DNA from: Protopterus annectens
Taxonomy: Eukaryota > Chordata > Ceratodontiformes > Protopteridae
Assembly: GCF_019279795.1 (NCBI RefSeq)
Contig: NC_056747.1
Coordinates: 1,003,558,932 to 1,003,622,931, forward strand
Length of the DNA: 64,000 nucleotides
Direction: 5' to 3'
Of this stretch, positions 1 to 12,555 are shown piece by piece (position 1 is the stretch's first letter; each line of letters begins with the position of its first letter). The notes beneath the pieces were generated by a model. It was not told where the DNA came from. It saw only the letters and a program-made list of their open reading frames with translations, and searched no databases. The position numbers were made by a program, and so were the translations under genes.

Positions 1-1463
1 ACAACTCAGTGGGTAGAAAGCAGAGAAGCTAACCTTGAACAACATGCCAACCTATCACAAGATACATGTGCACTCACTCACATATGCTATGTACACCAAT
101 TGTTAGTTTTGAGTATTGCCCATTTACTAACAGCACATTACTGGAATAGGATCTATGCCTTTACACTAAGGAAAATTTTATTAACTCTAAACTGATTCAC
201 ACAAACATTTAAAGTACCACACTCTTAGAGTAAAACAAACAAAACAATTTTATATGGGGAAGAGACCCATCCTTCAACCTGTTCTCCATCTCTTTGTATA
301 CTAATTCCAAACCAGTGAACCTCAGATTTAAGGGGAAAGATCCACATGCATTTCTTCACTTTCCTCACATTTAACCGTAGTAATATGTTTGAGTCATGAG
401 ACAATCATTTTACAATAATGATCTGGGAACCGGTGATAAATTCAAAATTGAAAATTCATGCTCCCTTTGGGATGTGGGAGGAAACAATAGTCCTGGCTGA
501 AAAGCCACAAAGAATCAGGTAGCAGTCACTTAAAGATACAAAGATATCCACTGTGTTTGGCAATTCATGAGATAAATGACTACTATAAACACATCATACA
601 CAGGAACTATATAATATGCTTTAAAGTTTTATTGTGTTTTTGTGGTAAAAACAGGAATCCAGCATATATTTTTTTTGTATCCACTAATGTCAAGATACAT
701 GCATCCTTTGGTACTCCATGCTTCCTAAAAACAGTTCAGCTGTCTCTCCATGCTGCACTCCTGGGGGTTCTACTATACAGCATTTTAATCTACTAATTAT
801 TTCAGCACAGTGAGAGTTATGAAGTGTGTCATGTGGAAGTTTGATAGTGAAAACTATCTCAATACATTTTAAATCACTCCACATTACTACACTGTATTAT
901 AATGGGGTGTTATGGTTTCAAAACATATTTTGCATGATTTATTTTATTATGTTGGATTTTTATGTCATTCCTTCTTTGCCTGGGTACACCCACCAGGCAA
1001 AAGTCTCTTTTCAGTTAACTAACTTGCGTAGTCACACAGTAGGCAAAGGGAGGCTGAAGGAAGTGAACCCTTCACTTGCAGGATAAACCTTGTTATTGGT
1101 TCATAGTCTTGATCTTCTGCATTAAACTGCCAATAGACTGCAGTAAACAACAGCACCACCTGGTGAGATATGTTTAATTAACAAAGGTTTATATTTTCCC
1201 TCATTTGTCTCTGTAGCTGATTTTTTACTAAGTCTTGCAACAAGTGTATATTCTGTCACCTTAGGAACTAGAAAATGTACACCACTTCTACGAGATATAG
1301 CACCAGCATCAACTGAATTAACAAACGCACACTGCTTGTTTTAAACCAACTGATATGTGTTACTTTGAGTTAATGAAACTAGCCTTTCTGGGGTGTGAAT
1401 TCAGTTATTACAGATAAAAAGAGTATTGTACACATTACTGGATGACACTGGCAAAAAAGTATG
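1..1463. other. No gene recognised
   Basis: AT-rich sequence with no ORF resembling a known protein and no clear repeat. The short open frames here (longest 86 codons) show no family motifs and look like chance. Confidence 0.6.
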
Positions 1464-1471
1464 ACCAAATC

Positions 1472-1816
1472 GGGTCTATGTCAATTAAATAAATGCTTGA
1501 AATGTCGAACGTCATATGGTCGAGACCACATGATCGACATTTCAATTGTTAGCAGATTGACTTTAAACAGTGCCGTATGGTGTAGAATTTGGAGAATTTC
1601 CCTTTTCTGCACTGAAGTGTGGTCTCAGAGTTGGTATATTTAAGTAGGGGGGTGTGTGGGGTTTAGGGGGGCTTGGTCACCTGCTCGCACTGTTTAGGTA
1701 TGTTTATCTTTTTTTTTTTTTTTATTATTAAATATTCGAGCTTCCAAATATCGACCATATAGTCTCGAGCATATGGTATTCAACATTTTGGAAGTTTGAA
1801 TATTTAACATAGACCC
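1472..1816. mobile_element. Foldback MITE FB1 (345 bp)
   Basis: The ends are inverted: the left begins GGGTCTATGTCAA and the right end reads GGGTCTATGTTAA on the other strand. It is flanked by a perfect 8-bp direct repeat, ACCAAATC, at 1464-1471 and 1817-1824, which I read as the target-site duplication. Each arm also folds on itself. In the left arm AAATGTCGA pairs with TCGACATTT around CATATGGTCGAGACCACATG. In the right arm AAATATTCGAGCTTCCAAAT pairs with a copy near 1790-1808. The interior (about 1612-1672) holds the family core GAGTTGGTATATTTAAGTA followed by a G-rich tract, then a T-run. There is no coding capacity, so it is non-autonomous. The 8-bp TSD here and 9 bp in FB3 point to a hAT- or Mutator-type transposase; the superfamily is inference. 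Confidence 0.85.
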
Positions 1817-2186
1817 ACCAAATCTGCCTACTTAATCATAAACATAATGTGAATAAAGGATGCGATGACTCACAGAACTGCAAAAGCAGGTGTGATAGAA
1901 AGGCAGCACTAAGAAATTGGTAGCTTACTAAATGATTTATTATTACTTTTATTTTTATGTATGTATACTTATTTTGTTTTTATGCATGCAAATATGTATA
2001 TATTTATTTATATGCTTTGCTAGCTAAAGTAATGCACTGATGTTAAAAGGACTTATTTTAGTTATTGCCTGTATAGAAGGCACAAAACAAAGAGATATAC
2101 TCCAAAGGATGAACAGCAAACTGGTACATTTAGCAAATGTAAATGATTAACACAGAACAGAAAACACAAAATGACAGATGATACGT

Positions 2187-2192
2187 AGATAA

Positions 2193-2259
<67 letters not shown>

Positions 2260-2260
2260 T
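2187..2260. repeat. (GATA)n microsatellite
   Basis: Uninterrupted GATA/TAGA repeat of about 17 units. A second GATA tract lies at 4347-4406. Confidence 0.97.
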
Positions 2261-2473
2261 GTGATCTAGTTATATAGAACAGACATGTAAGAGTTATTTC
2301 ACTTTTGAAATTAAAATTCGAAGCCATTTATTAGTTCAGGCTTGGCATCGTGACCCATAAACACCCTGGGTTTTCAGTAATATCGGAACCATGCACACCA
2401 CCACCACCCTGTGCCTTACTGCATAGTTATACAGCAAGTATTATAAATGGTATTAGAGGGTCATCTCTCTCTG

Positions 2474-2480
<7 letters not shown>

Positions 2481-2512
<32 letters not shown>
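2481..2512. repeat. (CA)16 microsatellite
   Basis: Pure CA repeat directly after a CT-rich stretch. Confidence 0.97.
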
Positions 2513-2514
<2 letters not shown>

Positions 2515-2869
2515 GTAATACTCCTAATTAAGCATACTAACTACTAACCTTAACGTCATGTAACTTCTTTCTACCCTATTCTCTCTGCTTTCTCATCTCT
2601 GCTCCATACTTAATATCAGATATTGAATCTATAGCTGCATCTAAAGCTGGACCTTGCTTTATCTTACTGATATTTTATTATTGTTACAACTTGCGGATTT
2701 TTGCATCATTTAAATTTACTTATTTGTTGTCTTTTGTTTCATTTTATTCCTAAATTTTAGTGTAGCAAGTTGTATCATTTTATTGCCAATGTTAGTATTG
2801 TAGTGATTCTTGTAAATATTGTAACTACCTTGTTGTGGCCACCTCTGTACTGTAATTACCTTGTTGTAT

Positions 2870-2945
2870 TTGTGCATTGGCTCTTTTCTCAGAAACCTTT
2901 TTTCAGTGGATGCCTGAGGAGAAAAGCTCCATTAACAAGAAATTA
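2870..2945 (-). mobile_element. 3' end relic of an L2-like LINE
   Basis: The stretch containing CCTTTTTTCAG...GAGGAGAAAAGCTCC closely matches 46850-46895, which is the 3' UTR of the L2-like LINE inserted in the Gypsy gag gene. The fragment is probably the 3' terminus of a severely truncated copy on the minus strand. The AT-rich sequence at 2670-2870 may belong to it, but I cannot align it confidently. Confidence 0.6.
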
Positions 2946-2959
2946 ACTGACACAGTATA

Positions 2960-4340
2960 AACACAATTCTGTGACAAAACTGTATTCCAATAGCTACAGA
3001 ATAATGCATTAAATCATAAAATTGACACCCCATAAAGAAATATTACTCTTACTGATATAAAGTCTGACCTTTGTAGATAGGTATATAAAGCTATTTAATT
3101 GTGCTCATTTTTGTAAGCTCTAACCTGTATCTAGTATAGTACCTAAAGCATATTTATTCTGATTTTCGCCCTTGGTTCAGGATGTGCCTGAAAACTTCAT
3201 TGGACCAGTTTACTTATCCAGTTAATATATTAATATCTAAGAATGCTGTGCATTCATAGCATTGTTTCCCCCTTCGGTAAACCTGTATGTTTTTAGACTA
3301 CTTTACATTCACAGGTTTAAACTTGGAACTTGAAAGAGAAGTGTTAACATTTGTCAATCACCTTTCAGATGTCACTGTACTGTTTACAAATCAGCATTTC
3401 TCTTCAGTGATGGAAAGACAATTGTCACCTTACATGCTATGATACAACAATAAAATGATACAATAAGTATAGCAGCATACCTTGAGTTTATATGCAATTC
3501 AAGATGTAGATGCCACTGAGATGAGCTGAATGACAGATTTCTGACACAATAATCAGATGATCACAGCAATGGAATGTGTAATCCTTAAATGCTTTTATGA
3601 ACAACAATCCTTATCCACAACAGTACAGAGCTGATACACATGTTATGAATGCTGTAGGCAGTGACTAAGATTAAATATTGTAGTCTAAACATTCAATATA
3701 TTTAAGAGATTAGTGGACAAATAATTAAGATTTACATGTGCTTTAGAAAACCTCAAGATTACACAAGTATTTATGCAGAGGAATTGAAGGTTATTAGCCT
3801 AATTTGTTTAAAGTACACTATCTATATCCAGTGACACCAATAATTTCAGAACAGATTTGATAATGGAAGCCCTACAGCTAAACTAAGTTAACATCAGAAT
3901 CTTGCAAACTCAGAATTAAAAACGTAGTAAAATCAGGAAACTTATAAAGTCACATCTGTTGCCACCACAAAGAAGAACCTGAATCCTTTAATGTTTAATG
4001 CACATCCCAAAGAATGTCCTGTCAGTAAAGAGAATCTTTACAACTACCACTTTTTCATTAAAATGTTCTGTTCCGTGCACACTGCTATTTATCAAAACTA
4101 CACTATACAAAACTATTATTCAACCATATGTGACTCATACAAATAATCATTCACTCATTTGTTGTGCATTTTGTCAATTTATACCCACAATATCATTCCT
4201 AGTTAGAACCACATATCTATAACTATCTATATATCTATCTATGTGTCTATATATTCCTTTTCAGGTAGAAACATATATCTATATTTATCTATGTCTATCT
4301 ACTGTATCTATCTTTCTATATATACATAATATACACAGAT
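2960..4340. other. No gene recognised
   Basis: AT-rich sequence without recognisable coding, RNA or repeat structure apart from degenerate TATC-rich words near 4215-4320. Confidence 0.55.
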
Positions 4341-4346
4341 CAATGC

Positions 4347-4406
<60 letters not shown>
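4347..4406. repeat. (GATA)n microsatellite
   Basis: About 15 GATA units, preceded by degenerate CTAT repeats at 4215-4320. Confidence 0.97.
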
Positions 4407-4529
4407 GTGGGTGACATTTAGATGATTGAATCATGTGATCATTGCACAGAAAAAAGCTGGCACAGCTGACAGCAAGTAAGCTGATCTCATACTGACAGCT
4501 ATTTTCTGTGCAGGTTCATGAAAAGTGGG

Positions 4530-4610
4530 ATAAGGAAATTTCCCCTTTCCCCACTGGAGAGTGATCTTGAAGTTGGTATATATAATTAGCAGGGGTGCCC
4601 CCCCTCCTGC
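4530..4610 (+). repeat. Foldback-family core module (copy b)
   Basis: Contains GATCTTGAAGTTGGTATATA, then AATTAGCAGGGGTGCCCCCC, preceded by a GGAAATTTCCCCTTTCCCCA stretch. The same order of motifs occurs in FB1 (1600-1672), in copies c and d, and in reverse complement in FB2, FB3 and FB4. Terminal inverted repeats were not resolved here, so this is annotated as core only. Confidence 0.65.
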
Positions 4611-4860
4611 AAATAAATACAGTTTTTTTTTCTGATCTTCTGAAGTTCATTGACATGCGTATATCACTAATTATCTTATCCTCATACATATATATATATA
4701 TACATATATAGATATATATCCATATAAGCTTGCTTTGCCCTCCCATACATCACCTTACTAATGCTAAACCCAACCCTAACGCTGCCCCTAACCCTTCATC
4801 TTACCTTAAAAAATCCTTTCCATAACACTACCACTACATAAGACAGGGTCAGATGTGCTT

Positions 4861-4861
<1 letters not shown>

Positions 4862-4948
<87 letters not shown>
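4862..4948. repeat. (AC)n microsatellite
   Basis: About 43 AC units. The long Thr-His and Cys-Val open frames across it are artefacts of the repeat. It is flanked by CTAACCC-rich sequence that is too irregular to call telomeric. Confidence 0.97.
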
Positions 4949-4950
<2 letters not shown>

Positions 4951-5334
4951 CTAACTCTATCCCCTGACTTAACTCTAACCCTAACCCACAAACACTTGCA
5001 CACATTATGTACAGTGGGAATCAGGGAATTTCCCCTTTCCACCACTGTAGAGCAATCTTGTACCCCCCCTAACCAGGTACCATTCACACACTCCCATCCC
5101 CAAATCCATACTCACATTTATATATTCATCTTCCAGCATTCAACATTCTCATTACTCGATGAAACATGCATTCCACCAATCAGACTCATTAATTTCTACC
5201 AACAGTCCAATTTTTCATAAGCATTCAACCAAAGAAAGGTAATGCATATAGAATGAATACACTTTTTTTTGCAGTTTTTCTGAGTGCCAGCAGCTCTGAG
5301 TGTGAGATCATGGAACAGCAGGGTCAGGGAATTT

Positions 5335-5402
5335 GCTGCTTCCCCACTCTAGTGTGATCTCAGAGTTGGTATATATAATTAGCACAGGGTGGGGAGTGCA
5401 GA
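5335..5402 (+). repeat. Foldback-family core module (copy c)
   Basis: GATCTCAGAGTTGGTATATA and AATTAGCACAGG follow a CTGCTTCCCCACTCTAGTGT stretch. This matches copies b and d and the FB1 core. The arms are not resolved, although a small palindrome ATTTGATCAAAT lies about 170 bp downstream (5569-5580). Confidence 0.65.
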
Positions 5403-5499
5403 AGGCTTTGCAAAATAGCATTCTTGTCTTTTTTTTTTTCGTTGTGTTGAGTAAGTCTTTTTAGATATATGTTTTTCTGAATGCTCTTTTGAGAATATT

Positions 5500-5500
<1 letters not shown>

Positions 5501-5551
<51 letters not shown>
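5501..5551. repeat. (CT)n-(AT)n compound microsatellite
   Basis: A CT tract with one TTT interruption runs into an AT tract. Confidence 0.95.
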
Positions 5552-5664
5552 CATGTATAGTTTCCCAAATTTGATCAAATGACTGTGTGGTTGCTGAGTT
5601 ATGGGGTAGTGCTTAATACAAATGTACGGATAGCCGAAAGTTCAAAATGTCAAGAGACTGTGTT

Positions 5665-5839
<175 letters not shown>

Positions 5840-5939
5840 TATAAATGTCCAGTGTCCCAACACACAGTATGTCAATAACATTTGGTTGACAGAGACAGGG
5901 GGTCAATAGGTGTGTGAGATCAACAATGCTAGAGTAGGG

Positions 5940-6018
5940 GAATATTTCCTTTCCCTAGATATTGTGTGATCTCAGAGTTAGTATATATAATTAGCAGTGG
6001 GGGTGGGGGCACAGCCTT
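5940..6018 (+). repeat. Foldback-family core module (copy d)
   Basis: GATCTCAGAGTTAGTATATA and AATTAGCAGTGGGGGTGGGG, preceded by a GGGAATATTTCCTTTCCCTA stretch, match copies b and c and the FB1 core. Three core copies within 1.5 kb suggest either repeated insertion nearby or local duplication of one element. Confidence 0.65.
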
Positions 6019-6029
6019 TCACATGGGGT

Positions 6030-7000
6030 ACACAGAAAACAGAACATCAGCTGCAGCATTAATTTTTTAGTGCTTTATATCTGAATCTGTACAGCCATAA
6101 CTTCAGACTATAGCTTCATGATATACCCACGATTTACGTCTCAATGACTCATAAACCTTGCTATGAATCCTCATTTGCACACCTACAGCACACATGGACT
6201 TATTCAGGTATATGACAACACTGGACAGTCTTAGATACTTTTATTAATAGCGGAGGGCTCCCATATCTGGTTAGGACTGCATACTAGAGCCATACAACCT
6301 CATACCATGTTTGTAAATACTACTCAAGCACTTTGAGTTTTCAGTAGTCCAGTAAGAATATTTGCCTGTAAGCATAAGCTTGTGGATATGCCATGCAGTA
6401 ATTCTAGCAAATTCTTCTAAACTGTTTCAAACTCAAGCATAAATATCATAAACAGATGCAATGCCAGTCGAAGATTTTGTCTTTATTTGTTAATGTTAGG
6501 CGGACTAGGCTGAGGACCTTTTTCAGTCACTACACAGGCAAAATGGCATCAGGAATGAATACAGACTGTGTTACATATCACTTATATATAATATAAATAT
6601 CACAAATTCTTTCATACTTTAAAACAGAAGCAGAGACAATATTTAACACAGTCACTTCCTTCACAAATGCCTAAACAGAAAGAAAGAAAGAACAGCTTAT
6701 ACAGTGACAGAACAAACAATACTCCTGACAAGGTAAATGGCTGAGCACAGTTTATACAGCAATAGTGCAATGAAACCAATCTGCCATAATAGAAGAAGAG
6801 CATTTATAAGATATTAGAGGAACAAGACCGATTCCTGCCTTTTAATTAAAGGCATTTTTCATAGCTGATGATTAGCATATTAAACATTTTCTTTGAAACA
6901 TTGATTTCTTAGATAATAAATGTTGCATTAGCTACACTAATATGCTTATATCTGAGCTCAACAATTTAAGTTCAGGTTTTATTATAATGGTTATTCAGCA
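6030..7000. other. No gene recognised
   Basis: AT-rich sequence. A short stretch near 6505-6530 (GGCTGAGGACCTTTTTCAGT) weakly resembles the L2-like 3' UTR at 46.85 kb, but it is too short to annotate as an element. Confidence 0.5.
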
Positions 7001-7050
7001 AGTGATTAAACAAATATTTACTGGAAGTGATTAAACAAATATTTACTGGA
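7001..7050. repeat. 25-bp tandem duplication
   Basis: Two identical, directly adjacent 25-bp copies (7001-7025 and 7026-7050), probably a recent slippage event. Confidence 0.95.
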
Positions 7051-7548
7051 AGCTTGGAGTTTAGCTTCGCACAGAAATCCAAATGTATAACACTACTGCA
7101 TCCTGTCCAAAAGCACTTAAATTCTAGATGAAGACAGTTATCACCAGGAATTCAATGTGACCTTGAGAAATTATGCATCTGCAGAAGCAAGAAAATTACA
7201 CTCCCATACTTAAGCAAACCCAGGTGAGGGAATGAATAGGTTATTAGAATATGCACTTTGATTTATGCCCCAGTTGTTACAACTACAACACTGAGGTTGA
7301 TTAAACTGTGATATGAGCACAGACCCAGCAAAGTTCCAAATATCGCTATTGCACAGACTTCTAGATGTGGTTAAATTAACACCTGAAAGATACTGTCACC
7401 ATCTCAAGTAGTACTATGTGTTGTAATCCTCATCTGCATGTACTGTTCCCACAATTTCCATTTTTTCTATGTAATTTGCTCTACTCTTTTCTAAACATCC
7501 CAATTTCCAGTTGTTTTATCTCTGTTACTATATTCACTACTTCTAGTA

Positions 7549-7620
7549 TAGTTGGTTTAGACTTTGAATTCCATTTTCTAGTAATTGCTTTTTCTGGCAG
7601 CCACCATAATTAGAGTCAGT
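7549..7620. repeat. Direct repeat, copy 1 (partner 7996-8066)
   Basis: About 70 bp including GGTTTAGACTTTGAATTCCA and TTTTCTAGTAATTGCTTTTT is repeated at 7996-8066 with scattered differences. The second copy lies just left (3') of the L1-like ORF2 tail, so both may be L1 3' UTR from two overlapping insertions or an internal duplication. That link is inference. Confidence 0.7.
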
Positions 7621-7995
7621 GAAGTGAAAAAACAGTGCAGTAATTCTAAAGAATGAAATCACATATACATATAGCAAGTTGTGAATGCATTCTACAATTG
7701 TTATATATAAATGACATGTTTAGAAAATGCTTGTCAAATTAAATACATGCTCATTATTCTGATAGTTACACACCATTCAGTATACTTGTCATAGGGCGGT
7801 GAGGAAGGCTAGGATTCCAGTGTGCAATATTATTACAGATGGTTATTTTGTACTTGATACACACATAGCCAGGCATATATCATTTATACCACAGAGAATT
7901 ATTTCATTATTTTCTGTACTCAATGTACTAGACTTTAAATTAAAAGGCTTTGTCTATTTAACATGATTTATAGTTACATCTTTTGTTATTGTTTT

Positions 7996-8066
7996 CAGTT
8001 GGTTTACACTTTGATTTCCATTTTCTAGTAACTGCTTTTTGACAGCCATCATAATTAGACTCTGCA
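7996..8066. repeat. Direct repeat, copy 2 (partner 7549-7620)
   Basis: See partner. This copy differs at several positions, including loss of TCTG before the CAGCCA word, so the duplication is old. Confidence 0.7.
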
Positions 8067-8159
8067 AGGCCTTGCTATGTCTAGGCAATTCTGATTCTGT
8101 ATCATAGCTCAAAAAATCATTTCCTTACTCATACCAATTTGCTAACCCCAATATTTCTG

Positions 8160-9000
8160 ATAAAGTAGCCTGCAGGGAATTTTTTAAAGTCTGCCAACTC
8201 ATTACACTCTCAGAAAATATGTCCCCAGTTATCTCTTTCTTCCCCATGACATCTCCAACATTTGCTATCTACCTGAAGAAACATTATTTGAAGCCTACTT
8301 GGGGTGTAAAAATACCTACGTAAGCACTTCCAAACAAAGAACCTAAATCTTCTAGACTTTGTTGCATATTTGGGAGACATACATATATATCCTCCCATTG
8401 TTTCTTTGTGACTTGCCTATCCCATCTCTCTTCCCAATCTTTTCTAACCTCATCTGATTGATTCTTACAGTTATCATGCAATATTCTATATGCTTTACTA
8501 ATTATGCCTTTTTTAACTGCAGCTTATGTTCTAGATTCTACTAAGAACTTCACCAATGCTGGTCTTTTGTTTAGGATCCTCCTATTTCATTCTGTTTGCT
8601 ATACTCTGATATCAATCCTTGATATAAAGGCAATCTGATATCAATCCTTGATATAAAGGCAATCTCTAGTCTTCTGTCCAAATAAACTATTGGCCTTTTT
8701 CATTCTATTACCTTTCCCTCTCTAATTATTTCTGCCCAATACCTTCGTTCTTTTGCCAGATTTGTCCAATAAATTCCAGCTGCTTCTTCCCTATTGTCTG
8801 TACGAGCAATTGCAGTCATCCCTATCAGCAGAATCTCCTATCTCCATTCCCTTGTTGGCTTAGTTCTTAAGATACACTCTGTTATTTTATGAATAAAATA
8901 TTAGGTATGGTTATTGATATTCTCCTTAAGGATCTGCATCCAAAATCCCAGTCTCTGCTTGTTCTTCAGCCACCCCCATTTCGTCATCATCCCTTTCCAC
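8160..9000 (-). pseudogene. L1-like LINE ORF2 C-terminal remnant
   Basis: On the minus strand two overlapping frames, joined by a frameshift near 8300-8390, read as the end of an L1-clade ORF2. A WEERWDRQVTKKQWEDIY-like stretch is followed by a CLRRYFYTPSRLQ block, then KCWRCHGEE with a trailing histidine (GHIF). L1 ORF2 proteins end with such a block: a hydrophobic tract with Y-x-TP, then a CWRC-type cysteine-histidine motif, C-terminal to the reverse transcriptase. Only the terminal part is recognisable. Upstream sequence to about 9000 has the same T/C-rich antisense character but many stops. A 29-bp tandem duplication lies at 8608-8665. No reverse transcriptase or endonuclease remains and the copy is dead. 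L1 versus Tx1 subclade cannot be separated here. Confidence 0.6.
8608..8665. repeat. 29-bp tandem duplication
   Basis: Two identical adjacent 29-bp copies (8608-8636, 8637-8665) inside the L1 remnant. Confidence 0.95.
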
Positions 9001-9039
9001 TATTAATTATAGATTTCTACTTTTGCTATGTCTTGAGGG

Positions 9040-10640
9040 TGAAGCCAGCACCAAATTTGTTTGCAAGGACATTGACAATGTCCTCTTGGTCCTTCCATAG
9101 TGAAGCTTGCTGCTGCGTTTAGGCTAGGGAAGATGCAATTATAAATGAATTTTTGATATTTTGCCACAGACTTGGTTGAAGTTGTCATGTTTGTAGTCTT
9201 TAAATACAATGGGTTTAATGTAGGAGATTTTGTGAGATTAAAGGAGAAAATGTTAACTTATGGTTTGACTTCTCTGGGGAAGATGATACCAGAGGAGTAG
9301 TGAAACAGACAACTATATGTGTAAGGTTTATCTGCTAACTGCTCTGAAGATGTTTTGTTTAGTAAGTCTAGGAATTTATAGGCATATACTGCATTGCAGG
9401 TACAGGTGTCTTAGAAGGGTAGATAAAGTCACCCAGAATAATGGAGTTTTTGTTAATGGCATGATTATTTAGAATACTGATGAATCTTACATGGTAGCAA
9501 TGAACAAAGTAGATGCTCAGTAAAAACCTATTACTTGATAATTAATCCCTTGCAGAGAGATCTGGAGTTCAAGGAGTTCAGTTTATGGATCTCTAGGGAA
9601 CTGTCTGGTGGTAATATGTTCCTTGACTAATATGGAGACTTCACCAATGTTGCCAATGGGGCTGAAGGCATAAAAAGTGTGAAACTGTGATACAGAGGAA
9701 TTCCTGTCTTTACATTTAAACAAAGTTGTAATAATTACTCAGACACAGATGTTTTCTAAATGCAGGAGTGCCTCATGATCAAGCAATTTATTGTTTAGAC
9801 TTCTAACACTGAGGCAAGCCATCTGAATGTGATCTGATTTGGGGACAGAGTGATCTCATTTGGGGACAGGTGCACTAGTTACACTGGAATGTCCATCAAC
9901 TGGACTCTGCCTGAAAAAAAGTATTGGGGATAGCAAAAGCTTCAGCATGTATGTAAAAGCCTTGAAATGAGATGTGCAGGCCATCCTAGTGTGGGAACCT
10001 GGATTGATGAGCATCTTTTCCTTTATTGACACACACTGGACCTCTCTGGGATTTCTCTGAATATTTAACCAAATATTAATGCTGATTATCTTTTCTTTAT
10101 ATTTAGGAAATCATTCAAGGTGAAGGAAGGATTCCACTCAGGTCCAGTGTCTTACCTACATTTGTAACATGCATGAAAAGTTCTGACATGTTTCTCTGCT
10201 TATGCCTCAAGGTTTCACATCTCAAGCTGCTCATCCCCACACGTACCACTAGCGTGTCATATTCATATTTGTCAGTAGCTAGTGGTGTAACATCAGATAT
10301 CTTGGCACCTGAATTAACACTCACTGTAACCCTGTCATTGTCCAGCCATGTGAGTGACAAGCCATTGTGCCTGAGAATAGCGTTACCTAGCACTAAAACA
10401 TATTTTTACTGCTGTGGTTTAAACTGATAGATTTAGAGTGTTTATGCTCAGAGTTGACTCTTTATTGGAGGTGTGCATGGGGCAGATGAGTGGCTTGTTA
10501 TTTCCTAAGACATTAATCTTACTTATAAATGGCTGTGGGAGGGATTGTTTTACAACTTCAGCATAAGACATTTTAGTGTGATTAGAGAAGGACCGTAATG
10601 GAGGTATATGAAGCTCACAGTGAAAGTTATAGATGAGAGG
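9040..10640 (-). mobile_element. Old CR1 LINE relic (ORF1 esterase to endonuclease)
   Basis: A degraded minus-strand CR1 copy, collinear with the better copy at 12.46-18.25 kb. Its ORF1 fragment (10115-10393) keeps the esterase-like order: an ILRH block, then NSGAKISDVTPLAT, then YEYDTLVVRVGMSSLR, parallel to CLSGARIGHITHAL and YDSVIVHVGVNGLR in the CR1-1 ORF1. Further left, antisense words at about 9225-9260 match the endonuclease SDHK region of CR1-1, and 9421-9460 matches its G-[DN]-FNYP region. The reverse transcriptase region is absent or unrecognisable, and the relic abuts the L1 remnant near 9000-9040. Divergence is high, so this insertion is much older than the two CR1 copies downstream. 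Confidence 0.65.
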
Positions 10641-12455
10641 GAAGCCTCCTGGTTAATTATGTATTTAACATCTCAGTGCTGCATGTAAGTTCATTGTCTG
10701 TGAGCATAAGACAGTTTGTTCATTTTCTTTGGAGAAGTAGTTGCTAAAATGCTGGCAACAGAGATGAAACAAGCAAAGTGAACTTATATCATGTTCAGTG
10801 CTTAGTTGTTTAGATGAATAAAGAAACTGCAGCACTAAACTGGTAGAACAATATGGAAGAGAGTCAATGAGAAGAACTTCCAAGTTTGATATTCTAGTGC
10901 TCACAAGTATTAGTAGATAAGATGAGACCTGGAGGAGTAACCAAAGACAATTTTATTGTAAGATCAGGCAACTCAAGAGCCACCTATTTTAAAAGAGCAA
11001 CACAGACTGGCTTGATGGACACACTGTATTATTGCTCTACTGATTTCAACAGAAGGGAAATGTATTTAAATAGCTTAAGGAGAGAAACTTCACAAAATTA
11101 TATTTATGTGATTACTGACCACAGCCAGTAAATGAGGAGAGGATGGGAATTATGTGGTCGCAGTTTCCTAAGGGGGACACAACAGGTGATACACCAGGTT
11201 TAAGAGCACAAGAACAGCATGAGAGTGTGAGAAAATTCTTAAGACACTTAGCTCTGCTGCAGATGGGAATTGCCTCAAAGCAAACACAACTTCTGAACTG
11301 TCCTGACTGTTAATCACCCTCATAAGAAGAAACCTAGGGTTTAATACCAACAATTAGGCTACTTAAATGACAAAATTCTTTGCAGCTATTTACAGGGACT
11401 ACTAATAGACCTTAGCTAAAACAGATCCAGACTGTTTAAACAAGTTTAAAAGCATAAAGACAAATCTTCATGTATTTCTGTTGCTCATTGTATTTGAAAG
11501 TATCTCAAACCAGCAGCAGTTAAAAATAATACTGCATTTAAGAAAAACGTAGGAGTAAAACCTGTTTGTTAAACATCTCTTATATGTGGGCTCGTCTTAC
11601 TATACTGGCAGGTTCATGTAATTAATAATTTAGTCAAAGTATCTATTTTTAAGACATTTATTAACAATTTAAGTAAGGTAAAGGCACCCATCTGCTTCAG
11701 AAGTGACTTCTCTACCACTAACAGTTTTCAACTTAAATTAGCTATTTATTCTTTCAACTCTTCTATTGCAGGTCCTTTTTTAATATAGACAAATGTGTCT
11801 CTTCATCTGTAAACTGTTCTATCATCTCTTTGCACTCTGGTCAGCTTTCGGACACTTTTTGGGATTAGTAGTGCAGCAGTGGTCACCTGACTTCCCACTG
11901 ATTTAAAAGAATATACCACTCCGAAATATAGAGTGATTCCACTGCAAATACTGTGGGCAAAACATTTTTGGGCTTGGACTACTGCCTTGTTCTGCAGCTC
12001 TTTCTCCCCATCAACTTTCTTTGCCATCATTCTGCGGTCTCATCTTTTGGAATACTCACTGGCAATCTTAGCCAGCATTTTAAACGTTGAATGTTCACTT
12101 CTGGATCCTTCTCTTTTCAATGGTAAACAGTTAAGGTCATTTGAACGTTGATAATCGTTTGTCCATTTTGTGGACTTGTAAATTAATTCTATTATCTGTA
12201 TGCACCTGGTTGCACTTTTGGAAGACGAATGAAGTCTTATAAAGAATTTCAGAATTTCTTCCACATTTTCAAAGGATAATCTCTTCTCCCCTTTATGTCA
12301 CCACTAGTCTTGCAGGATAGGACAAATATAAGGTTGCATCCAATAACTTTGTAGGATCACTGGAATCATTGAAGACTGACATTCAATTAAACAACAGGTA
12401 AGAAAAATATTCACAAATTTTGATGACCATATTTTCAGGACAAGTAGGCAGGAGT
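10640..12455. other. No gene recognised
   Basis: No ORF or repeat I can identify. The minus-strand frames 11803-12030 and 12040-12264 (75 and 74 codons) lie head to tail and look faintly protein-like (KSVRKLTRVQRDD, MEEILKFFIRLHS), but I recognise no family. Confidence 0.45.
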
Positions 12456-12457
12456 AT

Positions 12458-12482
12458 ATAGGTTCATAGGTTCATAGGTTGG
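12458..12482 (-). repeat. CR1 3' terminal repeat (ATAGGTTC)n
   Basis: Three consecutive ATAGGTTC-type units mark the LINE 3' end. The second CR1 copy ends in the same repeat at 39364-39384, which shows both belong to one subfamily. Confidence 0.9.
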
Positions 12483-12555
12483 TACTAGGCTATCGGCCCT
12501 AAGGCCTATGTAAGCCTAGCCATAACAATTCCCTGGAAATTTTTTCCCACAATAT

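Noticed and set aside
4740-5000. CTAACCC-type words suggesting interstitial telomere repeat
   Set aside because: Only scattered, irregular CCCTAAC words; no run of perfect TTAGGG units.
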